Source of the DNA: Fischerella sp. JS2
GTDB taxonomy: Bacteria > Cyanobacteriota > Cyanobacteriia > Cyanobacteriales > Nostocaceae
Direction: 5' to 3'
Length of the DNA stretch: 64,000 nucleotides
Assembly (NCBI RefSeq): GCF_032393985.1
Contig: NZ_CP135918.1
Span: 6,883,724 to 6,947,723, forward strand
How positions within the stretch are numbered: the stretch's first letter is position 1; each line of letters opens with the position of its first letter. Below the pieces are notes generated by a model that saw nothing but the letters and a program-made list of their open reading frames with translations, did no database searches and was not told the DNA's origin. A program made the position numbers and the translations under genes. Positions 8,881-18,199 of the stretch are shown here, in pieces.

Positions 8881-11310
8881 ATGCTTGGTCAAATTCTTAA
8901 TAATCGCTATCTGATTATCAACAAATTAAGCAGGGGTGGATTTGGTGAAACCTATCTTGCTCAAGACCAGTGGCAAGATGGTGATAATCGCTGTGTTGTC
9001 AAGCAACTTAGACCAGAGATTATTAATGCGACGACTTTGCGTCTATTCGAGAAAGAAGCACAAGTCTTGTTCAAACTGGGAACTCATGACCAAATTCCTC
9101 AGCTTTTGGCTCACTTTCAGCAAGATCAAGAATTTTATCTAGTGCAAGAGTTTATAGAGGGTCATGACCTTAGCCAAGAAATTAAACCAGGAGAGCGCTG
9201 GAATGAAACAGAGGTTATCAAACTATTGCAAGAAATTTTAGAAATCTTAGCGTTTGTGCATCAAAATCAGGTCATCCACCGTGATATTAAACCAACAAAC
9301 ATCATGCGGCGCAAGGATGGCAAAATCGTACTGATAGATTTTGGTGGAGTCAAACAAGTTAAAACTAATTCTGATTCTACTGAATTAACTGCCGTTGTAG
9401 GTACACCAGGGTATATGCCCTTGGAACAAATAGAGAACAACGCACAATTATGCAGCGATATTTATGCTGTAGGAATGCTCGCTATTCAATTACTGACTGG
9501 GTGGAAACCTACTGAACTACCAACAGACCCCAAAACTTTCCAACACATCTGGCACGATAAAGCAGAGGTGAGCCAAAAGTTGGCAAATGTTTTAGATCAG
9601 ATGGTGCAGTTCCACTTTAGCGAACGCTACCAGTCAGCAGGTGAGACATTAGATGCTCTTACAAATCTGTCAGCTACAGTACTAGATTGGTACAACCGAG
9701 GGAAGGAGTTATTGCAATTGCAACGTTACAAGGAAGCAATTGCAGCCTTTGACCAAGTAATTAAAATCAAACCGGATTACCATCTCGCTTGGACTGGTCG
9801 TGGTTGGGCTTTTTTATACAACTTGGGAAATGACTCCGAGGCTGTTGGTTGTTTTGACCAAGCACTTAAATTCAAACATGATGACCATCTAGCTTTGGCA
9901 GGTCGCGGTTGGGCGCTTAGTAGGTTAAAAAGATATGACGAGGCTCTTGCTTGTTGTGAGCAAGCAATTGAAATAAAACCGGATGACTACTTAGTTTGGA
10001 TAGGTCGTGGTTGGGTTTTACACAACTGGGAAAGAGACTCTGAGGCTGTTGGTTGTTTTGACCAAGCACTGCAATTGCAACAAAACGATTATCTAGCTTT
10101 GACTGGTCGCGGTTGGGCGCTTAGTAAGTTAAAAAGATATAACGAGGCACTTGAGTGTTGTGAGCAAGCAATTGAAATAAAACCAGATGACTATCTGGCT
10201 TGGACTGGCCGCGGTTGGGCTTTGTACGGCTTGGAAAATGAGTCTGAGGCTCTCGATTGTTTTGACCAAGCACTTAAATTCAAACAACATGATCATCTAG
10301 CTTGGATTGGTCGCGGCTGGACACTATATAAGTTAGAGATTTATAATGATGCATTGGCATCATTTGACGAAGCAATTAAAATTAAACCGAATGAATCTCT
10401 AGCTTGGGCTAGTCGCGGTCAAACACTCAATCAGTTAAAAAGATATGATGATGCACTTGCGTGTTGTGAGCAAGCAATTAAATTAAAACAAGATGATCAT
10501 CTAGCTTGGATGGTTCGTGGGTGGGCACTTAGTAATTTAAAAAGATACGATGAGGCGCTTGCATCTTGTGACAAAGCAATTGTAATTAAACCGGATGACT
10601 CTAATGCTTGGATATATCATGGTTTAGTGCAATATTCTTTAAGAAGATACAAAAAGGCGCTTGCATGTTTTGAGCAAGCAATTCAAATAAAACCAGATGA
10701 CTATTATGCTTGGATAAATCATGGTTTGGTTCTATCTTGTTTAGGAAAACACAAGAAGGCGCTTGCGTCTTGTGACCAAGCAATTCAAATAAAACCAGAT
10801 AACTTTTACGCTTGGATTGATCGTGGTTACGTACTAGAAGCATGGCGAAAGTACTCTGATGCACGCACATCTTTTGAGCAAGCATTCAAAATGAAGTGTG
10901 TTACTTTTGATGCTTGGTATACTCGCGGCAATGTACTGCTAAATAAATTAGGAAAGTATTCTGAGGCACTGGCATCCTTTGACGAAGCAATTCAAATCAA
11001 AGAAGATGATCCTGATATTTGGTATAGTCGCGGCTTGGCGCTAGCTCAATTAAGAAAGTACAAAGAGGCGATCGCTTCTTTTGACGCTGCACTAGCAATT
11101 AAACCTGATGACCAATTAGTAATAGCAAAACGTAAGTTTGTACGGCAAAGGTTGCGAATACCACCATTTTTAGATTGGTTATTTTATCTTGGTGGCATTG
11201 GATTTTGTGTGCTTTTACTATATTCCTTGAAGAATATTAAATTTTTACCCATAGTAGCTATATTTTTTATTTTTTATTTAGTGTTTTGGCGAAGATACAT
11301 AAACAGGTAG
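8881..11310 (+). CDS. Ser/Thr protein kinase with long TPR array
   Basis: The 809-residue protein has an N-terminal kinase domain (1-270: glycine loop SRGGFGET, Lys41, HRD 133-135, DFG 153-155, GTPGYMPLEQ activation segment). About fourteen 34-residue TPRs follow from about residue 272 to 740. Two hydrophobic segments near the C-terminus (about 755-775 and 780-800) should anchor it in a membrane. Kinase and TPRs would then face the cytoplasm, with the TPRs as a docking platform. Neighbouring TPR units are very alike at DNA level (AAAGCAATT/CAAGCAATT cores), so the array may vary in copy number. The split paralogue lies 212 bp upstream and suggests tandem duplication. Confidence 0.9.
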   Translation: MLGQILNNRYLIINKLSRGGFGETYLAQDQWQDGDNRCVVKQLRPEIINATTLRLFEKEAQVLFKLGTHDQIPQLLAHFQQDQEFYLVQEFIEGHDLSQEIKPGERWNETEVIKLLQEILEILAFVHQNQVIHRDIKPTNIMRRKDGKIVLIDFGGVKQVKTNSDSTELTAVVGTPGYMPLEQIENNAQLCSDIYAVGMLAIQLLTGWKPTELPTDPKTFQHIWHDKAEVSQKLANVLDQMVQFHFSERYQSAGETLDALTNLSATVLDWYNRGKELLQLQRYKEAIAAFDQVIKIKPDYHLAWTGRGWAFLYNLGNDSEAVGCFDQALKFKHDDHLALAGRGWALSRLKRYDEALACCEQAIEIKPDDYLVWIGRGWVLHNWERDSEAVGCFDQALQLQQNDYLALTGRGWALSKLKRYNEALECCEQAIEIKPDDYLAWTGRGWALYGLENESEALDCFDQALKFKQHDHLAWIGRGWTLYKLEIYNDALASFDEAIKIKPNESLAWASRGQTLNQLKRYDDALACCEQAIKLKQDDHLAWMVRGWALSNLKRYDEALASCDKAIVIKPDDSNAWIYHGLVQYSLRRYKKALACFEQAIQIKPDDYYAWINHGLVLSCLGKHKKALASCDQAIQIKPDNFYAWIDRGYVLEAWRKYSDARTSFEQAFKMKCVTFDAWYTRGNVLLNKLGKYSEALASFDEAIQIKEDDPDIWYSRGLALAQLRKYKEAIASFDAALAIKPDDQLVIAKRKFVRQRLRIPPFLDWLFYLGGIGFCVLLLYSLKNIKFLPIVAIFFIFYLVFWRRYINR

Positions 11311-11711
11311 CTCAAGTTATAGCTGATGTTGAGCCTCGCTGACACGAAAATGAGATATGATACTCTCTTTACCAAGTTGATTACACTCATTTTAGTTTAG
11401 AATAGCCAAGCCAATATGCTGCTTTAAAGCATTAGAATCCAAAAGTGCTTTAGCGTCAAACAATAAAGTACCTAGTACCAGTAAGTTGAAATTAGTCTGT
11501 TAAACAAATGCGATCGCTATTCTATAAGCCGCCAAAATCAGGATTAATCCTATCCTATTTAATTTGTGAGAATCAAGACAAGCAGACCCCCGACTTCGTG
11601 AAAGTTGTCGGGGATCTTGTTGTTCACAAATGAGTTAGGACTGCTATAAGATTCAAGTAGATGCGATGAACAAAACAATATACATTGATCTTTCAAACAA
11701 GGATCTGTTCT
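11311..11711. other. Intergenic region with a hairpin
   Basis: About 400 bp without a supported gene. A hairpin at about 11587-11614 pairs CCCCCGACTT with AAAGTTGTCGGGG around a short loop. It could end transcription of the kinase-TPR gene or of the convergent minus-strand gene, although no clear T run follows. A HIP1-like GCGATCGC lies near 11511. Confidence 0.4.
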
Positions 11712-12161
11712 CTAGTTGCTAAAAGCATCCTTGATGTTATCAACAGCGCGTTCAACAGCATTTTTGGTATTATCTACTGCTGTTTGAGTCCGAGCTGCAT
11801 CTTCCTCTGCTCTTTTCTCAATGCGAGCCGCATCTCTTTTTGCTTTGCGCTCAACAAAACTACCGTTGTCATCTGTTGCTTGCTCAACTCGCTTAGCATT
11901 TGTCTTGGCTGTTTGTTCAACCTTATCTGCTGTATCACGGATGAAACTCTTGGCTCGTCCAGCATCTTTACTGGTTTTCTCTTGAACCTGATCACCCAGA
12001 TCTGATGATGCGATCAAGTTGACAGCAGGATCAGCCATTGCTGTGGTGTTCGAGAAAAATGCACCTTGCCAAATAAAAGCGATCGCTGATACACAAAACA
12101 CAGTTATAGCTATCCAACGTCCTACAGTTGAAAGCCGTTTCATTAAATAATTTAGTTTCAT
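11712..12161 (-). CDS. Hypothetical secreted or anchored protein with charged amphipathic helix
   Basis: The open frame could begin at TTG 12170, but the ATGs at 12161 or 12143 (MKRLSTVGR) are better starts. After a hydrophobic segment (WIAITVFCVSAIAFIWQG) with an AMADP cleavage-like site, the mature part is almost entirely polar helix. It is rich in Ala, Lys, Asp, Glu and Arg with 11-residue-like periodicity (VEQTAKTNAKRVEQAT, ERKAKRDAARIEKRAEEDAA). This resembles LEA-like or apolipoprotein-like stress proteins; the likeness is compositional only. The product is probably exported to the periplasm or thylakoid lumen. Function is unknown. Confidence 0.6.
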   Translation of the reverse strand: MKLNYLMKRLSTVGRWIAITVFCVSAIAFIWQGAFFSNTTAMADPAVNLIASSDLGDQVQEKTSKDAGRAKSFIRDTADKVEQTAKTNAKRVEQATDDNGSFVERKAKRDAARIEKRAEEDAARTQTAVDNTKNAVERAVDNIKDAFSN

Positions 12162-12301
12162 AGAATACAATATTCATGAGGTTTAGCATCCTATTTTTAC
12201 TCCATCTAGCTCATCAGCTAAAACATTCTCTAGACAGAGGTTCTCGCGCTATAAGTTGTGAAATAAATTCCCTCTTTCAACAGATTGAATAAACGAACGT
12301 C

Positions 12302-12865
12302 ATGCGATTGCGATCGCAACCATCCCCTAAATTACTTGATATGCCGTTACCATCTCCGCCTCTGATTGTGACACTCAAGCTCGATCCTATTGCTTTCGAC
12401 TTCCTTAACAGGCTGCGTCAGCAATATTTTCCCTCAGAGAGGAACTTCCTTCCTGCACACGTCACTCTTTTCCATATGCTACCTGGTGAGCAAGAATCAT
12501 CCATCCAGCAGACTCTGCAAGACATCTGCCTACATACTCCACTTTTATCTGTTTGCTTCCCAAACTTGCGTTTTCTGGGTAGAGGCGTAGCTGTGGAGGT
12601 AGACTGTCCCGAGTTAGTTCGGCTGCAAAAATTGCTCGCCGAGACTTGGAATTTATGGCTAAGTCCACAGGATCGGCAAGTATACCGTCCCCATGTCACA
12701 ATTCAGAACAAAGTCACCCCAGACGCAGCTCGCCAATTGTACAACCAACTCATAGGCACTTGGGAATCTTTTGACGGGTACGGGGAAGGGCTGCTACTTT
12801 GGCGTTACAAAGGTGGGCCGTGGCAACTGGCGGGTGAGTTTGCCTTTGGACTTGTTAATACATAA
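12302..12865 (+). CDS. 2'-5' RNA ligase / 2H phosphoesterase family protein
   Basis: The 187-residue protein has the two HxT motifs of the 2H phosphoesterase superfamily: HVT at 53-55 (PAHVTLFHML) and HVT at 131-133 (YRPHVTIQNK). Their spacing of about 78 residues is as expected. Family members hydrolyse or ligate 2'-5' or cyclic phosphodiester bonds in RNA or small nucleotides. There is no signal peptide, so it should act in the cytoplasm. It stands alone, divergent from the preceding gene. The actual substrate cannot be told from sequence. Confidence 0.85.
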   Translation: MRLRSQPSPKLLDMPLPSPPLIVTLKLDPIAFDFLNRLRQQYFPSERNFLPAHVTLFHMLPGEQESSIQQTLQDICLHTPLLSVCFPNLRFLGRGVAVEVDCPELVRLQKLLAETWNLWLSPQDRQVYRPHVTIQNKVTPDAARQLYNQLIGTWESFDGYGEGLLLWRYKGGPWQLAGEFAFGLVNT

Positions 12866-13494
12866 AGAATAAACTCTGTCCTTGCCATTTCTATAACTAC
12901 ACTCTTGCACTCAATAAATAGTTATATTTTTATCCTAAATCTATCTTTATTCTCAGTATTATTATGGAGAGCTACTATAGACAATCAAGTCATTGTGGCG
13001 TAAAGTGGAGATATTCAATAAAAAATCACATAATTATCAGTAATATTTCTGACATATATTATGGATTATCTTCAGTAAAATGACGGTTAACTGAGTAATC
13101 ATAATATCTGTCCTTAAGGTGATACTGAACCTACAAATAATTCCACAATCTACCGTAGAAGTGAATGTGGACAGCACACAATTAACAACCCAAACTCATC
13201 GTAAAGCTACTTTGACTCTACAAGCAGGTAGCAATATTATTCTAAATGCTGCTTTTACGATGGCAGAAGCATGGCTGCTGTACCGAAGGAGCATGTTTAT
13301 TGATAAAAATACAAAAAACCAATAAACACCTTGATTGGGTGTAAGAACAAAATAATTAGGAATTCTATGAGCAAATGAAAAACTTATACTAATTTTGGAT
13401 TTTAGAGTTTGAAGTAAGCATGTAAAACAATACTACCTATCCCAATTTATATTTATTCAAAATTTCGCGCTTTACTTACAAATCCTATTTACTA
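12866..13494. other. Intergenic region, no supported gene
   Basis: About 630 AT-rich bases. A GTG-started frame at 13119-13325 (68 codons) shows no recognisable domain and is not called. A fragment of the dispersed TTTTGGATTTTAGA repeat lies at about 13391. Promoter elements for the Nif11 gene are probably in the last 150 bp but could not be fixed. Confidence 0.4.
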
Positions 13495-13743
13495 ATGACT
13501 AAATTTATAAATCTTAGAAGATCTATGTCCAAACAAGAAGTGATTAGACTATTTAGAGCCGCTCAAACTAATGCTAATTTAAGAGAAACACTAAATTCGG
13601 CATCAGACCTAGAAACTTTTGTACAAATGGCGCAACAACAGGGGTATAACTTCACTGTTGAGGAATGGCAAAAAGCTACTGGCTTAGTAATGGAAGAGTC
13701 AGAATCTCAGGTATCTGAAATTCAGGGAAAGTATGAAGGATGA
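13495..13743 (+). CDS. Nif11-domain protein
   Basis: The 82-residue product matches the Nif11 (nitrogen fixation / leader) domain: MSKQEVIRLFRAAQTNANLR, then SDLETFVQMAQQQGYNFTVEEW. The second Met (13525) is the usual Nif11 start and is preceded by AGAAG, so the protein may be 72 residues. Family members are either genes near nif regions or leader peptides of ribosomal natural products (proteusins, nitrile-hydratase-like leaders). No Gly-Gly cleavage motif, core peptide or modification enzyme is seen next to it. It is therefore best read as a stand-alone Nif11 protein of unknown role. Confidence 0.85.
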   Translation: MTKFINLRRSMSKQEVIRLFRAAQTNANLRETLNSASDLETFVQMAQQQGYNFTVEEWQKATGLVMEESESQVSEIQGKYEG

Positions 13744-13809
13744 AGGGTGTAGACGCGCTCATAGACTTCAAGGTAGAGTAGGGTGAAGGATAAAGGGTGA
13801 AGGGTGAAT

Positions 13810-14979
13810 TTAATTTGTGACTGTAATTTCTCCCTTTTTATTAATCTTAACTGGCGCATTCGGAAAATCTTTTGCAACTAAATTGCGTACAAGTTTTACA
13901 GTCCGTAATTGCTGATCAATGTGGGGAATTCCCTGCCGATTCATATGTATAGGAATAATTTTACCTGCTACTAAATCCCCTCGGGAATTTAACTTAACTT
14001 CTAAAATCATTGAGTAACCAGTCTCGGCTCTTGTAGATAAAGTTCGATATCCTAAAAAATTTCCTAAAGAGTAAGCAATCAGTTTTCCTTTATAAACTTC
14101 TATGGCTCTAGGAACATGTGGGCCATGGCCAAGCACTAAATCTGCTCCTGCATCAATCATTGTCCTGGCAAACTTTACCGCGTTACCTCGATTTTCACCG
14201 TAGAAAGTCTCTGTCCGATTTTTCACTTGTAGTGCTTTTGTTCCTTCTGCTCCTGCGTGCATCGATACAATTACTACATCCGCACGTTTTTTGGCTTGTT
14301 GTACAAGGGCTTTGGCTGTTTGGAAATCGTGAATGGAGTTGTAACGTTCATAGGGTGCAAACCCTATCATTGCAACTGGAATATTTTTAGCTTGCAGCAA
14401 AAGTATTTGATTTTTATGGCCTAGTGTTTTGATACCAACAGCAGAGAGATTCTTAACTGTATCTGCAAATCCCACTAAACCAAAATCCATAGCATGATTG
14501 TTAGCTATATTGAATACATCAAAGCCGACATCAGCAAACAACTGAGCATAGGAAGGTGGAGAACGAAATGCAAACACCTGTCCACGACTGATGTCTTTGG
14601 TAGTGTAGGGATGCTTTGTTAAGCTGGTTTCAAAGTTACCAAACAAGATATCAGCTTTTTTTAGATGCATCCTTACCGACTTTGGGATTAATTGGTTGCG
14701 ATCGCGTGGCAATCTGTAGTTAGGAAAATTCGTACCAGGAATCACATCCCCAACTGCTTGAATCGTAATTGTGTCTATATAGCTAGGCTCTTTGATCAGT
14801 GGAGGTGAGTTCGGATCAGGGACAATGTCACTGGGTAGGTTATTTGTATCTGTGGCTTGCGATCGCTTCGAGCGGATACCCAATCCTATACTAATGCCTA
14901 CAAAAAAACATACACTGATAAAAGCCAAAGAAAGTAACCTTACCCCTGGTTGTGGATTAGCCATATTCCCACTCCTCAC
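13810..14979 (-). CDS. CapA family (PGA_cap) metallophosphatase-like protein
   Basis: The product has 389 residues from the first start, or 384 if MANPQPG (14964) is used. One membrane anchor (about residues 12-33) precedes the CapA domain: AVGDVIPGTNF, FGNFETSLT, NIANNHAMDFG, SMHAGAEGT, GHGPHVPRAIE and YSLGNFLGY. This set of Asp/Asn/His motifs marks the poly-gamma-glutamate capsule protein fold, related to metallophosphatases. The domain should sit outside the plasma membrane. CapB/CapC partners are absent here, so a role in polyglutamate is unproven. It stands alone between Nif11 and a GST-like gene. Confidence 0.85.
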   Translation of the reverse strand: MRSGNMANPQPGVRLLSLAFISVCFFVGISIGLGIRSKRSQATDTNNLPSDIVPDPNSPPLIKEPSYIDTITIQAVGDVIPGTNFPNYRLPRDRNQLIPKSVRMHLKKADILFGNFETSLTKHPYTTKDISRGQVFAFRSPPSYAQLFADVGFDVFNIANNHAMDFGLVGFADTVKNLSAVGIKTLGHKNQILLLQAKNIPVAMIGFAPYERYNSIHDFQTAKALVQQAKKRADVVIVSMHAGAEGTKALQVKNRTETFYGENRGNAVKFARTMIDAGADLVLGHGPHVPRAIEVYKGKLIAYSLGNFLGYRTLSTRAETGYSMILEVKLNSRGDLVAGKIIPIHMNRQGIPHIDQQLRTVKLVRNLVAKDFPNAPVKINKKGEITVTN

Positions 14980-15072
14980 ACCATGAGATTAGTCTACTCC
15001 ATAACTCAGAGGTTGTCGGTAGTGTTTTTGGTGCAATATGGCAAATTTAGCTGAATTAGCGAAAATTTTGAT

Positions 15073-16044
15073 TTATTTTGCAAATACGCGATCGCGATTA
15101 TGGGGAGCATCAAAATCAACCAGTGGCCCTTTCGGAACAATCCGAGTCGGGTTAACTTTAGGATGACTGCGGTAATAGTGTCGCTTAATGTGGTCTAAGT
15201 TACAAGTCTGTTTGACACCAGGCTGTTGGTACAAGTCTTTGAGATAATTCCACAAGTTAGGATAATCTACAATCCGGCGTAAGTTGCATTTGAAATGCAC
15301 ATAATAGACTGGGTCAAAGCGATACAAAGTTGTGAACATACACCAGTCTGCTTCAGTAATTTGATCCCCACACAGATAACGTTGCTCTCCTAAGACTTTT
15401 TCCCAATGATCAAGAGCATTAAATAGTTCTGTTACTGCTTGATCATAAGCTGCTTGCTTGGTTGCAAAACCCGCCCGATATACACCATTATTAATCGGTT
15501 GGTAAATAGCATCTATCGTCTCTTCAATCATCTTTTGTAAATTTTCTGGATAAAAATTTATATTATTCTGAGCAAGATGATGAAACTCAGTATCAAACAT
15601 CCGTATGATTTCGCGGGATTCGTTATTGACAATTGTGTTGGTTTGTGTATCCCATAAAACTGGAACTGTGACACGCCCGCTATAGTTGGGATCAGCTTTC
15701 AAATAAATTTGCCAAAGGTAATCAGCGCCGTTGACAGTATCAGGAATGCAGCCTGGTTCATCTGCAAATTCCCAGCCGTTGTCGTGAATTTCGGGAGCAA
15801 CCACAGACATACCAATAATATCTTGCAGTCCTTTTAGTTGGCGCATAATCGCAGTGCGGCACGCCCAAGGACAAGCCCAGGAAATATACAGATGATAACG
15901 ACCTGCTTCAGCTTTAAATCCACTTGTACCATCGGTGGTAATCTGATTACGGAAAGTGGTTGAAGGACGGATAAATTTACCTTCTGCGTCTTCCTGTTCC
16001 CGTTCAGATAACCATTTACCATCCTTGAGAATTCCCAAACCCAT
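15073..16044 (-). CDS. Glutathionyl-hydroquinone reductase (Xi-class GST)
   Basis: The 323-residue protein carries the CPWA motif (Cys58-Pro-Trp-Ala61, in WACPWACRT) of glutathionyl-hydroquinone reductases (YqjG/PcpF type). The NNESREIIRMF substrate-site segment and the C-terminal helical GST domain (DQITEADWCMFTTLYRFDPV) are also typical. Length is as usual for the family. It reduces glutathionyl-hydroquinones with glutathione in the cytoplasm. AGGAGG-like sequence just upstream (complement of 16048-16055) supports the chosen ATG. It is separated from gatC by a repeat-bearing spacer. Confidence 0.92.
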   Translation of the reverse strand: MGLGILKDGKWLSEREQEDAEGKFIRPSTTFRNQITTDGTSGFKAEAGRYHLYISWACPWACRTAIMRQLKGLQDIIGMSVVAPEIHDNGWEFADEPGCIPDTVNGADYLWQIYLKADPNYSGRVTVPVLWDTQTNTIVNNESREIIRMFDTEFHHLAQNNINFYPENLQKMIEETIDAIYQPINNGVYRAGFATKQAAYDQAVTELFNALDHWEKVLGEQRYLCGDQITEADWCMFTTLYRFDPVYYVHFKCNLRRIVDYPNLWNYLKDLYQQPGVKQTCNLDHIKRHYYRSHPKVNPTRIVPKGPLVDFDAPHNRDRVFAK

Positions 16045-16141
16045 AGTTATCCTCCTTTGATGGATGTTAGTGGTTAGTGGCTAATAACAATTACCAATTA
16101 CGCATTACCAATTACTTACTAACTACTAACTACTAATGTAC

Positions 16142-16163
16142 AGACGCGATGTTCCTCGCGTCT
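16142..16163. repeat. 22-bp palindromic dispersed repeat
   Basis: AGACGCGA-TGTTCC-TCGCGTCT forms a perfect 8-bp stem with a 6-base loop. An imperfect copy is at 3986-4007 and related AGACGCG cores occur near 13750 and 28600. It lies just past the gatC stop, so it might act as a transcription end, but no T run follows. Confidence 0.75.
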
Positions 16164-16181
16164 CTACCTACTAACTACTAA

Positions 16182-16472
16182 CTATTCTTCATTGAGAATT
16201 TTCGGCACTTTGAAAAATTCGCCTTCTTGTTCTGGCGCACTCTGAAGAATAGCTTCGCGATCGCTGTAAGGTTGTAGATCGTCGCTGCGTGTCACGTTGC
16301 TGACATCAATAGCCCGTGTTGTGGGTGGTACATCACTAACGTCTAATTCACTGAGTTGCTCAAAGTAGTCTAGAATGCTTGCCAATTGAGTAGTGAATTG
16401 CTCTTCCTCTTCTGGTGTCAATTCTAAACGAGCGAGATGGGCTACTTTATGGACTTGTTCGCGATCGAGCAT
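16182..16472 (-). CDS. gatC: Asp-tRNA(Asn)/Glu-tRNA(Gln) amidotransferase subunit C
   Basis: The 96-residue product matches GatC along its length: [19 protein letters not shown], a central [16 protein letters not shown], the PPT motif near [11 protein letters not shown], and a C-terminal FFKVPKIL. GatC stabilises the GatA-GatB complex that amidates misacylated Glu-tRNA(Gln) or Asp-tRNA(Asn). It acts in the cytoplasm. gatA and gatB are not adjacent, as is common in cyanobacteria. ycf3 lies just upstream on the same strand, separated by about 80 bp of TCAATGGTCAT-type tandem repeat. Confidence 0.95.
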   Translation of the reverse strand: MLDREQVHKVAHLARLELTPEEEEQFTTQLASILDYFEQLSELDVSDVPPTTRAIDVSNVTRSDDLQPYSDREAILQSAPEQEGEFFKVPKILNEE

Positions 16473-16480
16473 AAAAAGTT

Positions 16481-16522
16481 ATTGGTCAATGGTCAATGGT
16501 CATTGGTCAATGGTCATTTGTA
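16481..16522. repeat. Short tandem repeat (TTGGTCAATGGTCA type)
   Basis: Four to five near-copies of an 11-12 bp unit, GGTCAATGGTCA, lie between ycf3 and gatC. The same sort of intergenic tandem repeat is common in filamentous cyanobacteria; no coding role is seen. Confidence 0.7.
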
Positions 16523-16554
16523 AAAACTCTGGACAATTGACAATTGACCCTGGA

Positions 16555-17076
16555 CTAAAAGAATACATCAATTTGCATTCTGCCTGTGGTTTTTAGCCAG
16601 TTTTGGGCTTCAATGTAGTTGTTAGGAGCAAGGCGAATAGCTCTAATCCAATAGTCAGCAGCTTTATCAAACAGTGCTTCGCCACCGTCTTCGTCTCCTG
16701 CTTCTTTGGCTTTATCACCCAAATAGTGATAAATTACCGCAATGTTGTTTAAGGCTTGGGGTAAGCGGGGATTGTACTCCAGTGCTTGGTGATATAACTC
16801 TAAAGCCTTCTCATGTTCGCCGTTACTAGCATAGATTAGTCCCATGTTGTAGAGAATGTAACCGCGATCAAGGGAATCATCTTCTAGTTCTAAGGCTTGT
16901 TTATAGTTATCTAAAGCTTCGGCGTATTCACCTTCTGACTGCGCCGACATCCCATCTCTGTAGTAAACAAAGGCTTCTTTGGCTCTTTTGTTCGTCGGCA
17001 GAATCTTCAGGATCAGATCTGCCATGACTGTAAAAGATTTATCGATAAAATTATCGTTTTTCTGAGTTCTTGGCAT
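16555..17076 (-). CDS. ycf3: Photosystem I assembly protein Ycf3
   Basis: The 173-residue protein begins [15 protein letters not shown] and contains three TPRs ([40 protein letters not shown] and the segment around [18 protein letters not shown]). This is the characteristic Ycf3 layout and length. Ycf3 is a thylakoid-associated chaperone needed for photosystem I assembly. It is conserved from cyanobacteria to plastids, which fixes the phylum of this window. The end reads [17 protein letters not shown], as in other Ycf3 proteins. Confidence 0.95.
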   Translation of the reverse strand: MPRTQKNDNFIDKSFTVMADLILKILPTNKRAKEAFVYYRDGMSAQSEGEYAEALDNYKQALELEDDSLDRGYILYNMGLIYASNGEHEKALELYHQALEYNPRLPQALNNIAVIYHYLGDKAKEAGDEDGGEALFDKAADYWIRAIRLAPNNYIEAQNWLKTTGRMQIDVFF

Positions 17077-17325
17077 ATAACGCCTCTATTGAGGTTGGGC
17101 TACTGGCAGGGCTTTTTTTAACTATTAGCTAATTTAACAGTTATCAGTTATCAGTTGTCGGTTGTATGACTATTCAAGTGTTGGCAGAACAAAGGATGAA
17201 GGATTAAGTAAGAATTGCTACACGCCTCACCCTTCGTGGGCGAAAAAAATTAAGTTTTTCCTGATTCATGTCCCATCCCTTTATGGGTGAGGTAATTTCA
17301 TATTTCATACTTCATACTTTAGCCT

Positions 17326-17997
17326 TTAGTTGATTGGGGTAATGCACTCAGCGCTATTATTTTTGGGGCTGTTCACCAAGGTTGTTACAGGATAGCTAGT
17401 CATCGCCTCTGATGGGTAGGGGTGCAGTAGTGGTTGTAACAATTCCACGTTATGAACTTGGGGATCTAACCATAAATCATAATTTTCCTGTTGGAGAATT
17501 ACTGGCATACGATCATGAACCATTTGCAGTAATTCGTTAGCTTGGGTTGTCAAAATTGTACAAGATTTTATCTGTTCTTGTTGTGGAGATTGCCATTCTT
17601 CCCATAACCCTGCAAAACCAAAAGGTTTTCCATCCAAAAGACGAAAATAATATGGCTGTTTTTTACCGTCTTGCTGTTGCCATTCGTAAAAGCCATCTGC
17701 TACCACTAAACAACGTTGGCGCTTGAAAGCACGACGAAACGCTGGTTTTTCGGCTACGGTTTCTGCCCTAGCATTGATCAGCCTTGCTCCCATGCTCTGA
17801 TCTTTCGCCCATGAAGGTATTAAACCCCAACGTAGTCGCTCAATTTCGCGCTTGTGACCTTCAGAATTATACAAAACCACCAAAACCATTTGCGTAGGTG
17901 CGATGTTATATTGCGGCTCGAAATCAGGAATTTTTTCGACCTCAAATATTTGGGTTAAAACTTCTGGAAATACGCTTAAAGTAAATCTTCCACACAT
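17326..17997 (-). CDS. SOS response-associated peptidase (SRAP, YedK/HMCES family)
   Basis: The 223-residue protein starts MCGRF, with the catalytic Cys2 that links covalently to abasic sites in single-stranded DNA. Other SRAP motifs are YNIAPTQ, LIPSWAKD, NARAETVAEKPAFR, GFYEWQ and HDRMPVIL. Known relatives protect abasic sites in ssDNA by a DNA-protein crosslink. It should act in the cytoplasm/nucleoid. It stands alone with AT-rich flanks; no LexA-type operator was recognised by eye. Confidence 0.93.
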   Translation of the reverse strand: MCGRFTLSVFPEVLTQIFEVEKIPDFEPQYNIAPTQMVLVVLYNSEGHKREIERLRWGLIPSWAKDQSMGARLINARAETVAEKPAFRRAFKRQRCLVVADGFYEWQQQDGKKQPYYFRLLDGKPFGFAGLWEEWQSPQQEQIKSCTILTTQANELLQMVHDRMPVILQQENYDLWLDPQVHNVELLQPLLHPYPSEAMTSYPVTTLVNSPKNNSAECITPIN

Positions 17998-18199
17998 TTT
18001 TTGATCCTTAGATTTGACTCAAATTAAACATCTCAATGATAAAAATAATACTTAAATAAAATTTGTTTTTCAGAGAATTTATTTTGTCTAGAATTGCGGC
18101 ATTTATAAAAATTTTCTTCTATTTATTAGTTTTTTTGAAAAACCATTGTATTTTGCTGCATCATAATTAATCAAAACCTTCATCTCACAATATATTGGC

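Noticed and set aside
13119-13325. 68-codon GTG-started frame
   Set aside because: No ribosome site, no recognisable domain; kept only as a note within the intergenic entry.
13495-13743. Nif11 gene as a leader peptide of a natural-product cluster
   Set aside because: No Gly-Gly cleavage site, core peptide or modifying enzyme nearby.
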